64,000 nucleotides of DNA from the NCBI RefSeq assembly GCF_003119115.1, contig NZ_CP022366.1, forward strand, positions 219,001-283,000, written 5' to 3'. Below are positions 30,561 to 38,371 of the stretch, in pieces. The notes beneath the pieces are model-generated. The model searched no databases and was not told where the DNA came from. It saw only the letters and a program-made list of their open reading frames with translations. This DNA comes from Azospirillum sp. TSH58. GTDB lineage: Bacteria; Pseudomonadota; Alphaproteobacteria; Azospirillales; Azospirillaceae. The position numbers were made by a program, and so were the translations under genes. Each line of letters begins with the position of its first letter. Position 1 is the stretch's first letter.

Positions 30561-31559
30561 ATGGCAAGGACGCTTGAAACGACCGCCGCCGGATGCCCGG
30601 CCCGGCTGATGGCGCGCAGCGCCGCCCTGGAGCCGGTTCCCACGGCGGTGGTCGCCGCGGGGTCGCCGGTCGCGCTGGAAAGCGCGCGGCGCGCCACCGA
30701 CCTCGGCCTCATCGAGCCGGTGCTGGTCGGCGATCCGGCGGCCATCGCCGACAGCGCCCGCCGGATCGGCTGGACGCTCCACGGCGCCTGCGTGGTTCCG
30801 GCGCGCGACGACGCCGCGGCGGCGCGGATCGCGGTGGCGCTCGCCCGCTCCGGCGACGTGGGCGCGCTGATGAAGGGGCACATCCACACCGACACGCTGA
30901 TGCTCGCGGCCCTGCACCCGAAAAGCGGGCTGCGCACCGGGCGCCGCTTCACCCACGCCTTCCACATGACGCTTCCCGGTTCGGGCCGCGAACTGATCAT
31001 CACCGACGCGGCGATCAACGTGGCACCGTCGCTGACCACCCGGCTGGACATCATCCGCAACGCCGTGGAGCTGTGGCGGCTGGTCGGCGGCAACGACCCG
31101 CGCGTGGCGCTGCTGTCCTGCACCGAGGAGGTGACGGAGCGCGTGCCCTCCAGCATGGACGCCGACCGGCTGACCCGCCTGTGCCAGCAGGAGGTGCCGG
31201 GGGCGACGGTGTTCGGGCCGCTGGCGCTCGACCTCGCGGTGTCCGCCGAGGCGGCGCGGATCAAGAACCTGTCCCACCCCTGCGCCGGGGCCGCCGACAT
31301 CCTGGTGGTGCCGAACATCGAGACCGGCAACGCCCTGTTCAAGGCGCTGGTGCATTTCCTGGACGCGGTCGCCGCGGGCATCGTGCTGGGTGCCGCGGTG
31401 CCGATCGTCCTCACCTCGCGCGCCGACCCGCCGGCGGCCCGCATCGCCGCCGCCGCCATCGCCCAGATCGTCGCCGGGCGCCGCTCCGCCACGCCGGGCG
31501 CGCCCTATCCCACCACCACCGCAGCCAAGGGAGGCGCCGCACCCGGCCTGCACGCCTGA
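30561..31559 (+). CDS. pta: Phosphate acetyltransferase (Pta/Ptb-type), acetyl phosphate to acetyl-CoA
   Basis: The protein has 332 residues of the PTA_PTB family. The residues GALMKGHIHTDTLMLAALHP, RRFTHAFHMTLPG, ITDAAINVAPSL and DILVVPNIETGNALFKALVH are typical of short phosphotransacetylases and phosphotransbutyrylases. Xsc releases acetyl phosphate, and sulfonate degraders usually carry pta beside xsc, so acetyl phosphate plus CoA to acetyl-CoA is the likely reaction here. It is the second gene of the operon. Confidence 0.85.
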   Translation: MARTLETTAAGCPARLMARSAALEPVPTAVVAAGSPVALESARRATDLGLIEPVLVGDPAAIADSARRIGWTLHGACVVPARDDAAAARIAVALARSGDVGALMKGHIHTDTLMLAALHPKSGLRTGRRFTHAFHMTLPGSGRELIITDAAINVAPSLTTRLDIIRNAVELWRLVGGNDPRVALLSCTEEVTERVPSSMDADRLTRLCQQEVPGATVFGPLALDLAVSAEAARIKNLSHPCAGAADILVVPNIETGNALFKALVHFLDAVAAGIVLGAAVPIVLTSRADPPAARIAAAAIAQIVAGRRSATPGAPYPTTTAAKGGAAPGLHA

Positions 31560-31591
31560 CGGTCAAAAATAAATCCTGGGAGGGAATGCAA

Positions 31592-32581
31592 ATGCTCCGC
31601 AACGCCTTGACGCTCACCGCGGCGGTGGCCGCGCTGCTGACACCCGTCCTTTCATCCGGCGCCGCGCGCGCCGACGACTACCCGTCGCGCCCCATCGAGG
31701 TCATCGCGACCTTCGGGGCAGGCGGCGGCGCCGACCTGATGGCGCGCCAGTTCGCCCGCCTCGCCGAACCGCATCTCCGCGTCGCCATGCCCGTCGTCAA
31801 CGTGTCCGGGGCGTCGGGCAACGCCGGCCTGACCCGCGTCCTGACCAACCCGGCCGACGGCTACACGGTCGGCACGCTGATCGCGCTGTCCGTCTCCTCC
31901 TGGGCGTCGGGCCTGGGCACGGCGAAGCCGGACAATTTCGTCTATGTGGCGATGATGCAGAACTCGCCGTCGATGCTCTACGTCTCCAAGAACAGCCCCT
32001 TCAAGACCTACGAGGAGTTCGCCGCCCACGCCAAGGCCAACCCCGGCAAGCTGCGCGTCGCCACCTCCGGCTACGGCACCCAGGACGACATCACGCTGAA
32101 ATATCTGGGAAGCCAGGGCGTGCCGGTGACCAACGTCCCCTTCGCCCGCCCGTCGGAGCGCTACGCCTCGCCCATCGGCGGCCACACCGACGCGATCTAC
32201 GAGGAGCCGGGCGACGTCGCCCAGTTCCTGAAGTCCGGCGACCTGCGCCCGATCGTCGTGTTCGACAAGCAGCGTCATCCCTCCTTCCCCAACGTGCCCG
32301 CCTCGGCGGAGCTGGGGCTGGAGATCGGCGACCTGCCGAACTTCCGCACGCTGGCGGTGCCCGCCAGCACGCCGCCCGAGCGCGTGCAGAAGCTGCACGA
32401 GGCCGCCGCCAAGGTGCTGGCGAGCCCGGAATGGAAGGCCTTCTGCGCCGACACCTTCACCTGCGTCGACACGCTGGTGACGCCGGACCAGGCCAAGGAG
32501 GAGGTCAAGGCCTTCTACGAGACGGTGAAGGGCTATCTGGACCGGTTCGCGACCAAGACCGTCGGCCAATCGCCGGGCTGA
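31592..32581 (+). CDS. Tripartite tricarboxylate-type transporter substrate-binding protein (TctC/Bug family)
   Basis: This periplasmic protein of about 329 residues has a signal peptide (cleavage near ARA-DDYP) and the Bug-family N-terminal YPSRPIEVIATFGAGGGADLMARQ. GVPVTNVPFARPSERY and SGDLRPIVVFDKQRHPSFPN are typical. It is predicted to capture an organic anion, here probably sulfoacetate, for the TctBA-like permease. The ATG at 31592 has a better spaced GGAGG site than the ATG at 31586, which would add two residues. Confidence 0.86.
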   Translation: MLRNALTLTAAVAALLTPVLSSGAARADDYPSRPIEVIATFGAGGGADLMARQFARLAEPHLRVAMPVVNVSGASGNAGLTRVLTNPADGYTVGTLIALSVSSWASGLGTAKPDNFVYVAMMQNSPSMLYVSKNSPFKTYEEFAAHAKANPGKLRVATSGYGTQDDITLKYLGSQGVPVTNVPFARPSERYASPIGGHTDAIYEEPGDVAQFLKSGDLRPIVVFDKQRHPSFPNVPASAELGLEIGDLPNFRTLAVPASTPPERVQKLHEAAAKVLASPEWKAFCADTFTCVDTLVTPDQAKEEVKAFYETVKGYLDRFATKTVGQSPG

Positions 32582-32639
32582 GTCCGGTCACGGGCCTGCA
32601 ATCGCTCCATCCGTTTCACCGCTCATCAGGGAGGGAACC

Positions 32640-33176
32640 GTGACTCCCCTGTCCCACGGTCTTCGCCGGCTGGCGACACCCGCGGCCCTGCTCGCCGGGT
32701 CGCTTCTTCTCTCGCAACACATCGTGCGCGACAACACCATGATCGCCAGCCTGCCGGACCCGATCGGGCCGGCCGGATGGCCCCGGCTGATGCTGGGCGC
32801 AGTCGGACTGTGCGCCCTGATCTGGATCGCCAAGGAACTCCTGGCGCTGCGCCGCGCGGTCCACCAGCAAAAACCGATCGACGAGGAATACGAAGGCTAC
32901 GCCCATGGGCGGGCGCTGATCGGGCTGGGGCTGGTCGTCCTCTATGGCGCCACCCTGCCGCAACTCGGCTTTCCGGTCGCCACCGCGGCCTTCGTCGCCC
33001 TGTGGTGCCTGATCGGCGGCATCCGGCGCCCGCTGACCCTGGCGCTCGTCACCGGCATCGGCTGCGTGGCGCTCCTCTACATCTTCGTCCTGCTCGCGCA
33101 GATGCCGCTGAACCGCGGCCAAGGCGTCTTCGACGGCTTCACCGTCGCGCTCTACCGCCTGCTCGGCATCTACTGA
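32640..33176 (+). CDS. TctB-like small membrane subunit of the tripartite transporter
   Basis: This 178-residue protein has about four hydrophobic segments (GLVVLYGATLPQLGFPVATA, ALVTGIGCVALLYIFVLLAQ) and a polar insert HQQKPIDEEYEGYAHG. Its N-terminal DPIGPAGWPRLMLGAVGLCA is characteristic of TctB. It partners the large TctA subunit 24 bp downstream. Confidence 0.85.
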   Translation: MTPLSHGLRRLATPAALLAGSLLLSQHIVRDNTMIASLPDPIGPAGWPRLMLGAVGLCALIWIAKELLALRRAVHQQKPIDEEYEGYAHGRALIGLGLVVLYGATLPQLGFPVATAAFVALWCLIGGIRRPLTLALVTGIGCVALLYIFVLLAQMPLNRGQGVFDGFTVALYRLLGIY

Positions 33177-33200
33177 GCCGGCCACCGGAGGGATCGTCCC

Positions 33201-34754
33201 ATGGATATCCTCGCCAATCTGGCCGGTGGCTTCGCCGGCGCCCTCGAACCGTACAATTTCGTCTTTCTGGTGTCGGGCCTGATGCTCGGGGTGGTGGCCG
33301 GCGCGCTGCCGGGCATCTCCTTCGTCAACGCCATGGCCATCGCCCTGCCCTTCACCTACCTGCTGCCGCCGGTCACGGCGATGTCCTTCCTCGGCGGCAT
33401 CTATGTGGGTGGCGTGTTCGGCGGCTCGATCTCCTCGATCCTCATCAACATCCCAGGAACGCCGGCCTCGCTGCCAAGCTGTTGGGACGGCTACCCGATG
33501 ACGCGCAAGGGCCTGTCCTCGCGGGCCTTGAGCATCGCCATCACCGCGTCGGCCTTCGGCGGGCTGGTCAGCGCGTTGCTGCTCACCTTCGGCGCCCCGC
33601 CCTTCGCCAGCTTCGCGCTGAAGTTCGACCAGCCGGAATTCTTCGCCGCCACCATCCTCGGCCTCGTCAGCGTCATCGCCATCGCCAAGGACGCGCCGCT
33701 GATGAGCGCGATCTCGATGTTCCTCGGCCTGCTGATCGGCACGGTCGGCGTCGATCCGATGTACGGCATGCCCCGGCTGACGCTGGGCGTCCCCGACCTG
33801 GAGAGCGGCATCAACTTCACGGTCGTGATGATCGGCCTCTTCGCCATCGGCGAAGTGGTGGACCTGATCTGCAAGCGGGCCGGCGGCGGCCGCTCCATCA
33901 CCACGAAGCCCGGCAAGCAGGTCGGCCTGTCCGACCTGTGGCGGGTCAAGTCCTCCATCCTGCGCGGCACCGGCGTCGGCTGCACCATCGGCGTCATTCC
34001 CGGCGCCGGGGCCACGGTGGGGGCGGTCATCGCCTACAGCGTGGAGAAGCAGGCCTGCGGCAAGGGCGACCGCTTCGGCACCGGCATGGAGGAGGGGCTG
34101 GCGGCCCCGGAGGCGGCCAAGAACGCCACCACCGGCACCGCCATGATCCCGCTGCTGACGCTGGGCATCCCCGGCAGCGCCGCCACGGCGATCATGCTGG
34201 CCGCCATGCTGATCCACGGGCTGAACCCCGGCCCGCTCCTCTTCACCTCGAACACCACGCTGGTCTACACGATCTTCGCCAGCATGCTGATCGCCAACCT
34301 GCTGATGATCGTCGCGGCGATGGGCGTGGCGCGGGTCTTCTCCACGTTGATGCGCGTGCCGCCGGCCATCCTCGGCGCCTTCATCATCGTGCTGAGCGTC
34401 GTCGGCGCCTACGGCGTGCGCAACAACCTCTTCGACGTCTATGTCTGTCTCGCCTTCGGCGTCGTCGGCTACGTCATGAAGCGCACCAACTTCCCGCCGG
34501 CCCCGTTGGTGGTGGGCGTGATCCTGGGGCCGCTGTGCGAGCGCTACTTCCTCACCTCGCTCGCCAACTACGAAGGCAACATGGCGGTGTTCTTCACCCG
34601 CCCGATCAGCGGCACCATCCTGGCGCTGTCCGCGATCTTCCTCGCCTGGTCGATGTGGCCGGCGCTCAAGCCCCTGCTCCGCCGTCCCCCCAACGATCCG
34701 ACCCACGGCGGTCCGGCTTCCAAGGAGCCGCCGCAGCGGGTGCTCAAAGCCTGA
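33201..34754 (+). CDS. TctA-like large permease subunit of the tripartite transporter
   Basis: This 517-residue protein has about eleven membrane segments. The two TctA hallmark motifs are visible: GALPGISFVNAMAIALPFTY near residue 35 and IGVIPGAGATVGAVIAYSVE near residue 265; both contain GxxPG. Also typical is GTAMIPLLTLGIPGSAATAI. With the TctC and TctB genes it forms a three-component uptake system, predicted here for sulfoacetate. Confidence 0.92.
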   Translation: MDILANLAGGFAGALEPYNFVFLVSGLMLGVVAGALPGISFVNAMAIALPFTYLLPPVTAMSFLGGIYVGGVFGGSISSILINIPGTPASLPSCWDGYPMTRKGLSSRALSIAITASAFGGLVSALLLTFGAPPFASFALKFDQPEFFAATILGLVSVIAIAKDAPLMSAISMFLGLLIGTVGVDPMYGMPRLTLGVPDLESGINFTVVMIGLFAIGEVVDLICKRAGGGRSITTKPGKQVGLSDLWRVKSSILRGTGVGCTIGVIPGAGATVGAVIAYSVEKQACGKGDRFGTGMEEGLAAPEAAKNATTGTAMIPLLTLGIPGSAATAIMLAAMLIHGLNPGPLLFTSNTTLVYTIFASMLIANLLMIVAAMGVARVFSTLMRVPPAILGAFIIVLSVVGAYGVRNNLFDVYVCLAFGVVGYVMKRTNFPPAPLVVGVILGPLCERYFLTSLANYEGNMAVFFTRPISGTILALSAIFLAWSMWPALKPLLRRPPNDPTHGGPASKEPPQRVLKA

Positions 34755-34800
34755 CCGTCCGAACCAAAGAACGAACCTTCAGGGAGAGAGACAAGCAACC

Positions 34801-36228
34801 ATGGACAACATCATGCTCGACCGAACGCCGGCCAGCGCCGACCAGGAGGCCATTGCCGCCCTCGTCGCCCGCGCCCGCGCCGCCCAGCGCGCCTTCGCCG
34901 ACGCCACGCAGGAGCGGGTGGACGACGCCGTCGCCGCCCTCGCCTGGGCGATCTACGAGCCGGGCCGCGCCCGCGCCCTGGCGGAGCTGGCGGTGGCCGA
35001 CACCGGCCTCGGCAACGTCGCCGACAAGATCACCAAGAACCAGCGCAAGACCTTCGGCACGCTGCGCGACCTGATGCGGGTGCGCACCGTCGGCGTGATC
35101 GAGGAGGACACCGCCAAGGGCATCGTCAAGATCGCCAAGCCGCTGGGCGTCGTCGGCGCCGTCACCCCCTCCACCAACCCGGCGGCCACGCCGGTCAACA
35201 AGGCGATGATGGCCGTCAAGGGCCGCAACGCCATCATCATCGCCCCCTCCCCCATGGGCTCCGCCGCCACCGGCCGCACGGTCGAGCTGATGCGGGCCGA
35301 GCTGGCGCGCATCGGGGTGCCGGAGGATCTGGTGCAGATGATCCCCACCCCCATCACCAAGGGCCTGACCCAGGCGCTGATGGAGGCGGTCGACCTCGTC
35401 GTCGTCACCGGATCGCAGGACAACGTGCGCCGCGCCTATTCCAGCGGCACCCCGGCCATCGGCGTCGGGGCCGGCAACGTCCCGGTCATCGTGGACGAGA
35501 GCGCCGATCTGGCGGAGGCCGCGCGCAAGATTTGCGCGTCCAAGACCTTCGACAATTCCACCTCCTGCTCGTCGGAGAACGCGCTCGTCGTCCTCGACTC
35601 CGTCTACGACGCGACCATCGCGGCGCTTGAGAAGGCCGGCGGCTATCTGTGCAGCGCGGAGGAGCGGGAGCGCGTGCAGTCCCGCCTGTGGGAGAACGGC
35701 AAGCTGAACCGCAAGCTGATCGCCAAGGACGCCGCCATCCTGGCCGAGGCGTTCGAGCTGGCGCCCAAGGCGCGCGAGGCCCGCTTCTTCCTGGTGGAGG
35801 AAACGGGCGTCGGCAAGGCGCACCCCTTCTCCGGCGAGAAGCTGTCGCTGGTGCTGGCGGTCTACCGGGTGCCCGACTTCGACGCGGCGGTCGATCAGGT
35901 GCGCAAGATCCTCGACCACCAGGGGCGCGGCCATTCCTGCGGCATCCACACGCGGGACGAGGCGCACGCCAAACGGTTGGCCGACGAGCTGGACGTGGTG
36001 CGCGTGCTGGTCAACTTCGCCCACACCTTCGGCAACGGAGGCGGCTTCGACAGCGGGCTGAACTTCACCCTCTCGATGGGCTGCGGGAGCTGGCAGAAGA
36101 ACTCCATCTCCGAGAATCTGAGCTGGAAGCACTTCGTCAACATCACCCACCTCGTCCGCCCGATCCCGGAGGACAAGCCGAGCGAAGAGGCCCTGTTCGG
36201 CCCCTTCTGGTCCCGCCACGGACGCTGA
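34801..36228 (+). CDS. sauS: Acylating sulfoacetaldehyde dehydrogenase SauS
   Basis: This 475-residue aldehyde dehydrogenase-superfamily protein is of the CoA-acylating type. It has a catalytic Cys in FDNSTSCSSENALVV and the nucleotide-binding NAIIIAPSPMGSAATGRT. It would reduce sulfoacetyl-CoA to sulfoacetaldehyde with NAD(P)H. The downstream two-subunit CoA ligase and xsc make sulfoacetate the most likely substrate, as for SauS of Cupriavidus necator. Alternative acylating dehydrogenases for acetaldehyde or succinate semialdehyde have the same fold. Confidence 0.82.
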   Translation: MDNIMLDRTPASADQEAIAALVARARAAQRAFADATQERVDDAVAALAWAIYEPGRARALAELAVADTGLGNVADKITKNQRKTFGTLRDLMRVRTVGVIEEDTAKGIVKIAKPLGVVGAVTPSTNPAATPVNKAMMAVKGRNAIIIAPSPMGSAATGRTVELMRAELARIGVPEDLVQMIPTPITKGLTQALMEAVDLVVVTGSQDNVRRAYSSGTPAIGVGAGNVPVIVDESADLAEAARKICASKTFDNSTSCSSENALVVLDSVYDATIAALEKAGGYLCSAEERERVQSRLWENGKLNRKLIAKDAAILAEAFELAPKAREARFFLVEETGVGKAHPFSGEKLSLVLAVYRVPDFDAAVDQVRKILDHQGRGHSCGIHTRDEAHAKRLADELDVVRVLVNFAHTFGNGGGFDSGLNFTLSMGCGSWQKNSISENLSWKHFVNITHLVRPIPEDKPSEEALFGPFWSRHGR

Positions 36229-36239
36229 CGGAGGCGACG

Positions 36240-37364
36240 ATGAACTTCGAGGAACAGGCCGGAAAATCCGTGCTCGCCCGCGCCGGGGTGAGCGTTCCAC
36301 AGGGTCGCCTCTGCGCCAGCGCGCAGGAGGCCGAGGACGCCGCCCGCGCCATCGGGCCGGTGGTGGTCAAGGCGCAGGTGCCGACCGGCAAGCGCGGCAA
36401 GTCGGGCGGCGTCAGGCTGGCCGCCACGCCGGAGGAGGCGGCGGCGGCCGCGCAGGCCATCCTGGGCATGGAGATCGGCGGTTTCCCGGTCGCCCGCGTG
36501 CTGGTCGAGGAGCAGGCGGCCATCGCCCGCGAATTCTACGCCGCGGTGCTGAACGACCCGGCCAGCCGCAGCCCGCTCGTGCTGTTCTCCACCGAGGGCG
36601 GCATGGACATCGAGGAGGTCGCGGCGACCCGCCCCGAATCCCTGCGCCGCATGGCGGTGGACATCCGCAAGGGCTTCGGCCCGGCGGACGCGCGCCGCCT
36701 GCTGCTGGGGCTGGACCTCGGCGAGGCCGCCGTGCCGGTGGCGGCGATGCTGGTCGATCTCTACCGCGTCTACCGCCAGCACGACGCCGAGCTTCTGGAG
36801 ATCAACCCGCTGGCCCTGCTCGCCGACGGCCGCGTCGTGCCGCTGGACTGCAAGCTGACGGTGGACGATGCCGCCCTCTACCGGCAGGCGGACATCGCCG
36901 GGCTGGGTGCGAAGGAACCGCTGTCGGCGCTGGAGGAGCGCGGGCGGGCGCTCGACCTCAAATACATCGAGCTTGAGGGCAACGTCGGCGTCCTGGCGAA
37001 CGGCGCCGGGCTGACCATGACGACGATGGACGTGGTCAGCCACGCCGGCGGACGCCCGTCCAACTTCCTGGAGATCGGCGGCGAGGCCTACACCAAGGGG
37101 ACGGAGGCGCTGGACCTCGTGCTGTCCAACCCCGGCGTCAAAAGCCTCGTCGTCAATTTCTGCGGGGCCTTCGCCCGCACCGACGTGATGGCCGGCGGCG
37201 TGATCCAGGCCTGGAAGACGCTGAACCCCACCGTCCCCGTCTTCTTCTCCATCCACGGCACCGGCGAGGACGAGGCCGTGCGCATGGTGCGGGAGGAATT
37301 GGGGATCGAACCCTACGACCGGATGGAAGACGCCATCTCGGCAGCCGTGGAGGCCGCGCGATGA
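36240..37364 (+). CDS. sauP: Sulfoacetate-CoA ligase beta-like subunit SauP (SucC-like, ATP-grasp)
   Basis: This 374-residue protein resembles the beta subunit of succinyl-CoA synthetase: ATP-grasp N terminus with AIGPVVVKAQVPTGKRGKSG, and the C-terminal HDAELLEINPLALLADGRVV and GNVGVLANGAGLTMTTMDVV. With SauQ it would activate sulfoacetate to sulfoacetyl-CoA using ATP. SauPQ are the two-subunit alternative to SauT in some sulfoacetate degraders (from memory). Its stop overlaps the sauQ start. Malate-CoA ligase is another possible reaction for this fold. Confidence 0.72.
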   Translation: MNFEEQAGKSVLARAGVSVPQGRLCASAQEAEDAARAIGPVVVKAQVPTGKRGKSGGVRLAATPEEAAAAAQAILGMEIGGFPVARVLVEEQAAIAREFYAAVLNDPASRSPLVLFSTEGGMDIEEVAATRPESLRRMAVDIRKGFGPADARRLLLGLDLGEAAVPVAAMLVDLYRVYRQHDAELLEINPLALLADGRVVPLDCKLTVDDAALYRQADIAGLGAKEPLSALEERGRALDLKYIELEGNVGVLANGAGLTMTTMDVVSHAGGRPSNFLEIGGEAYTKGTEALDLVLSNPGVKSLVVNFCGAFARTDVMAGGVIQAWKTLNPTVPVFFSIHGTGEDEAVRMVREELGIEPYDRMEDAISAAVEAAR

Positions 37365-38269
37365 TCGTACGCAAGAGCGACCGGGTCCTGGTGCAGGGCA
37401 TCACTGGCAAGCAGGGCACCTTCTGGACCGAGCAGATGCAGGCCTACGGCACCACCGTGGTCGGCGGCGTGAACCCGAAGAAGGCCGGGCAGAGCCATTG
37501 CGGCGTGCCCATCTTCGCCACCGCCAAGGAGGCGATGGCGAACGGCGGCTTCGACGTGTCGGTGATGTTCATCCCGCCCGCCGCCGCCAGGGCCGCCGCC
37601 ATCGACGCCATCGAGGCGGGCGCGAAGACCGTCGTCTGCCTGACCGAACACATCCCCTCCCACGACGTGATGGAGATGCACGCCGCGGCGGCGGAGCACG
37701 GCACCCGCATCATCGGGCCGAACACCGCCGGCATCGTGACGCCGGGCGAGGGCTTCGTCGGCATCATGCCGGCCTTCAACCCGCGCGTCTTCCAGCCGGG
37801 CCGGGTCGGCGTCATCTCGCGCAGCGGCAGCCTGGGCACGCTCGTCTGCCTGAACCTCGTGCGCGGCGGCCATGGCCAGTCGGCCTTCCTCGGCATCGGC
37901 GGCGACCCGATGATCGGCACCACGACCAAGGACGCGCTGGCCGCCCTGATCGACGATCCGGGCACCGACGCCATCGCGCTGGTCGGCGAGATCGGCGGCA
38001 GCATGGAGGAGGAGGCGGCGGAGCTGGTGGCGAAGACGGACAAGCCCGTGGTCTCCTTCATCGCCGGCCGCGCCTCCCCGCCGGGGAAGAAGATGGGCCA
38101 CGCCGGGGCCATCGTGACCGGCGACCGCGGCAGCTACGCCTCCAAGCACGGCGCGCTGGAACGCGCCGGGGCCGTCGTGGTGGACGTGCCCGGCGACCTG
38201 CCGGCGGCCCTCGACGCGCTGATGGCCGAGGCCGCGAAACGGTCGGGCGCGCAGCGGCTCGCGGACTGA
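37361..38269 (+). CDS. sauQ: Sulfoacetate-CoA ligase alpha-like subunit SauQ (SucD-like)
   Basis: This 302-residue protein has the SucD layout: CoA-binding N terminus with VLVQGITGKQGTFWTEQM, ligase domain with GIGGDPMIGTTTKDALAAL, and the phosphohistidine motif GKKMGHAGAIV (catalytic His in GHAGA). It overlaps sauP by ATGA. The pair is distant in context from the TCA cycle genes and sits between sauS and sulfite dehydrogenase genes, which favours sulfoacetate. Confidence 0.72.
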   Translation: MIVRKSDRVLVQGITGKQGTFWTEQMQAYGTTVVGGVNPKKAGQSHCGVPIFATAKEAMANGGFDVSVMFIPPAAARAAAIDAIEAGAKTVVCLTEHIPSHDVMEMHAAAAEHGTRIIGPNTAGIVTPGEGFVGIMPAFNPRVFQPGRVGVISRSGSLGTLVCLNLVRGGHGQSAFLGIGGDPMIGTTTKDALAALIDDPGTDAIALVGEIGGSMEEEAAELVAKTDKPVVSFIAGRASPPGKKMGHAGAIVTGDRGSYASKHGALERAGAVVVDVPGDLPAALDALMAEAAKRSGAQRLAD

Positions 38270-38310
38270 GCGCGCAACCGCCTTTTTGAAGAACGGAACG
38301 GCAGCGCCGC

Positions 38311-38348
38311 CCCCTCTCCCGGCCCCCGCCGGGAGGGAACGGGGGAGG
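38311..38348. repeat. GC-rich hairpin between sauQ and soeA
   Basis: CCCTCTCCCGGC-CCCCGCC-GGGAGGG forms a hairpin in the 102-bp gap between sauQ and soeA. It shares the CCCTCTCCC core with other intergenic elements of the window and might lower read-through into soeA. Confidence 0.5.
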
Positions 38349-38371
38349 CATTCCGGAAGGAACGGATCAGG

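Noticed and set aside
32616..34706. 696-codon open frame opposite the TctB and TctA genes
   Set aside because: Same kind of shadow; the opposite strand encodes well-supported membrane proteins with family motifs.
36240..38269. Housekeeping succinyl-CoA synthetase sucCD
   Set aside because: The genes sit between an acylating dehydrogenase and soeABC and not beside other TCA genes, so a specialised ligase is more likely; a malate-CoA ligase remains possible.
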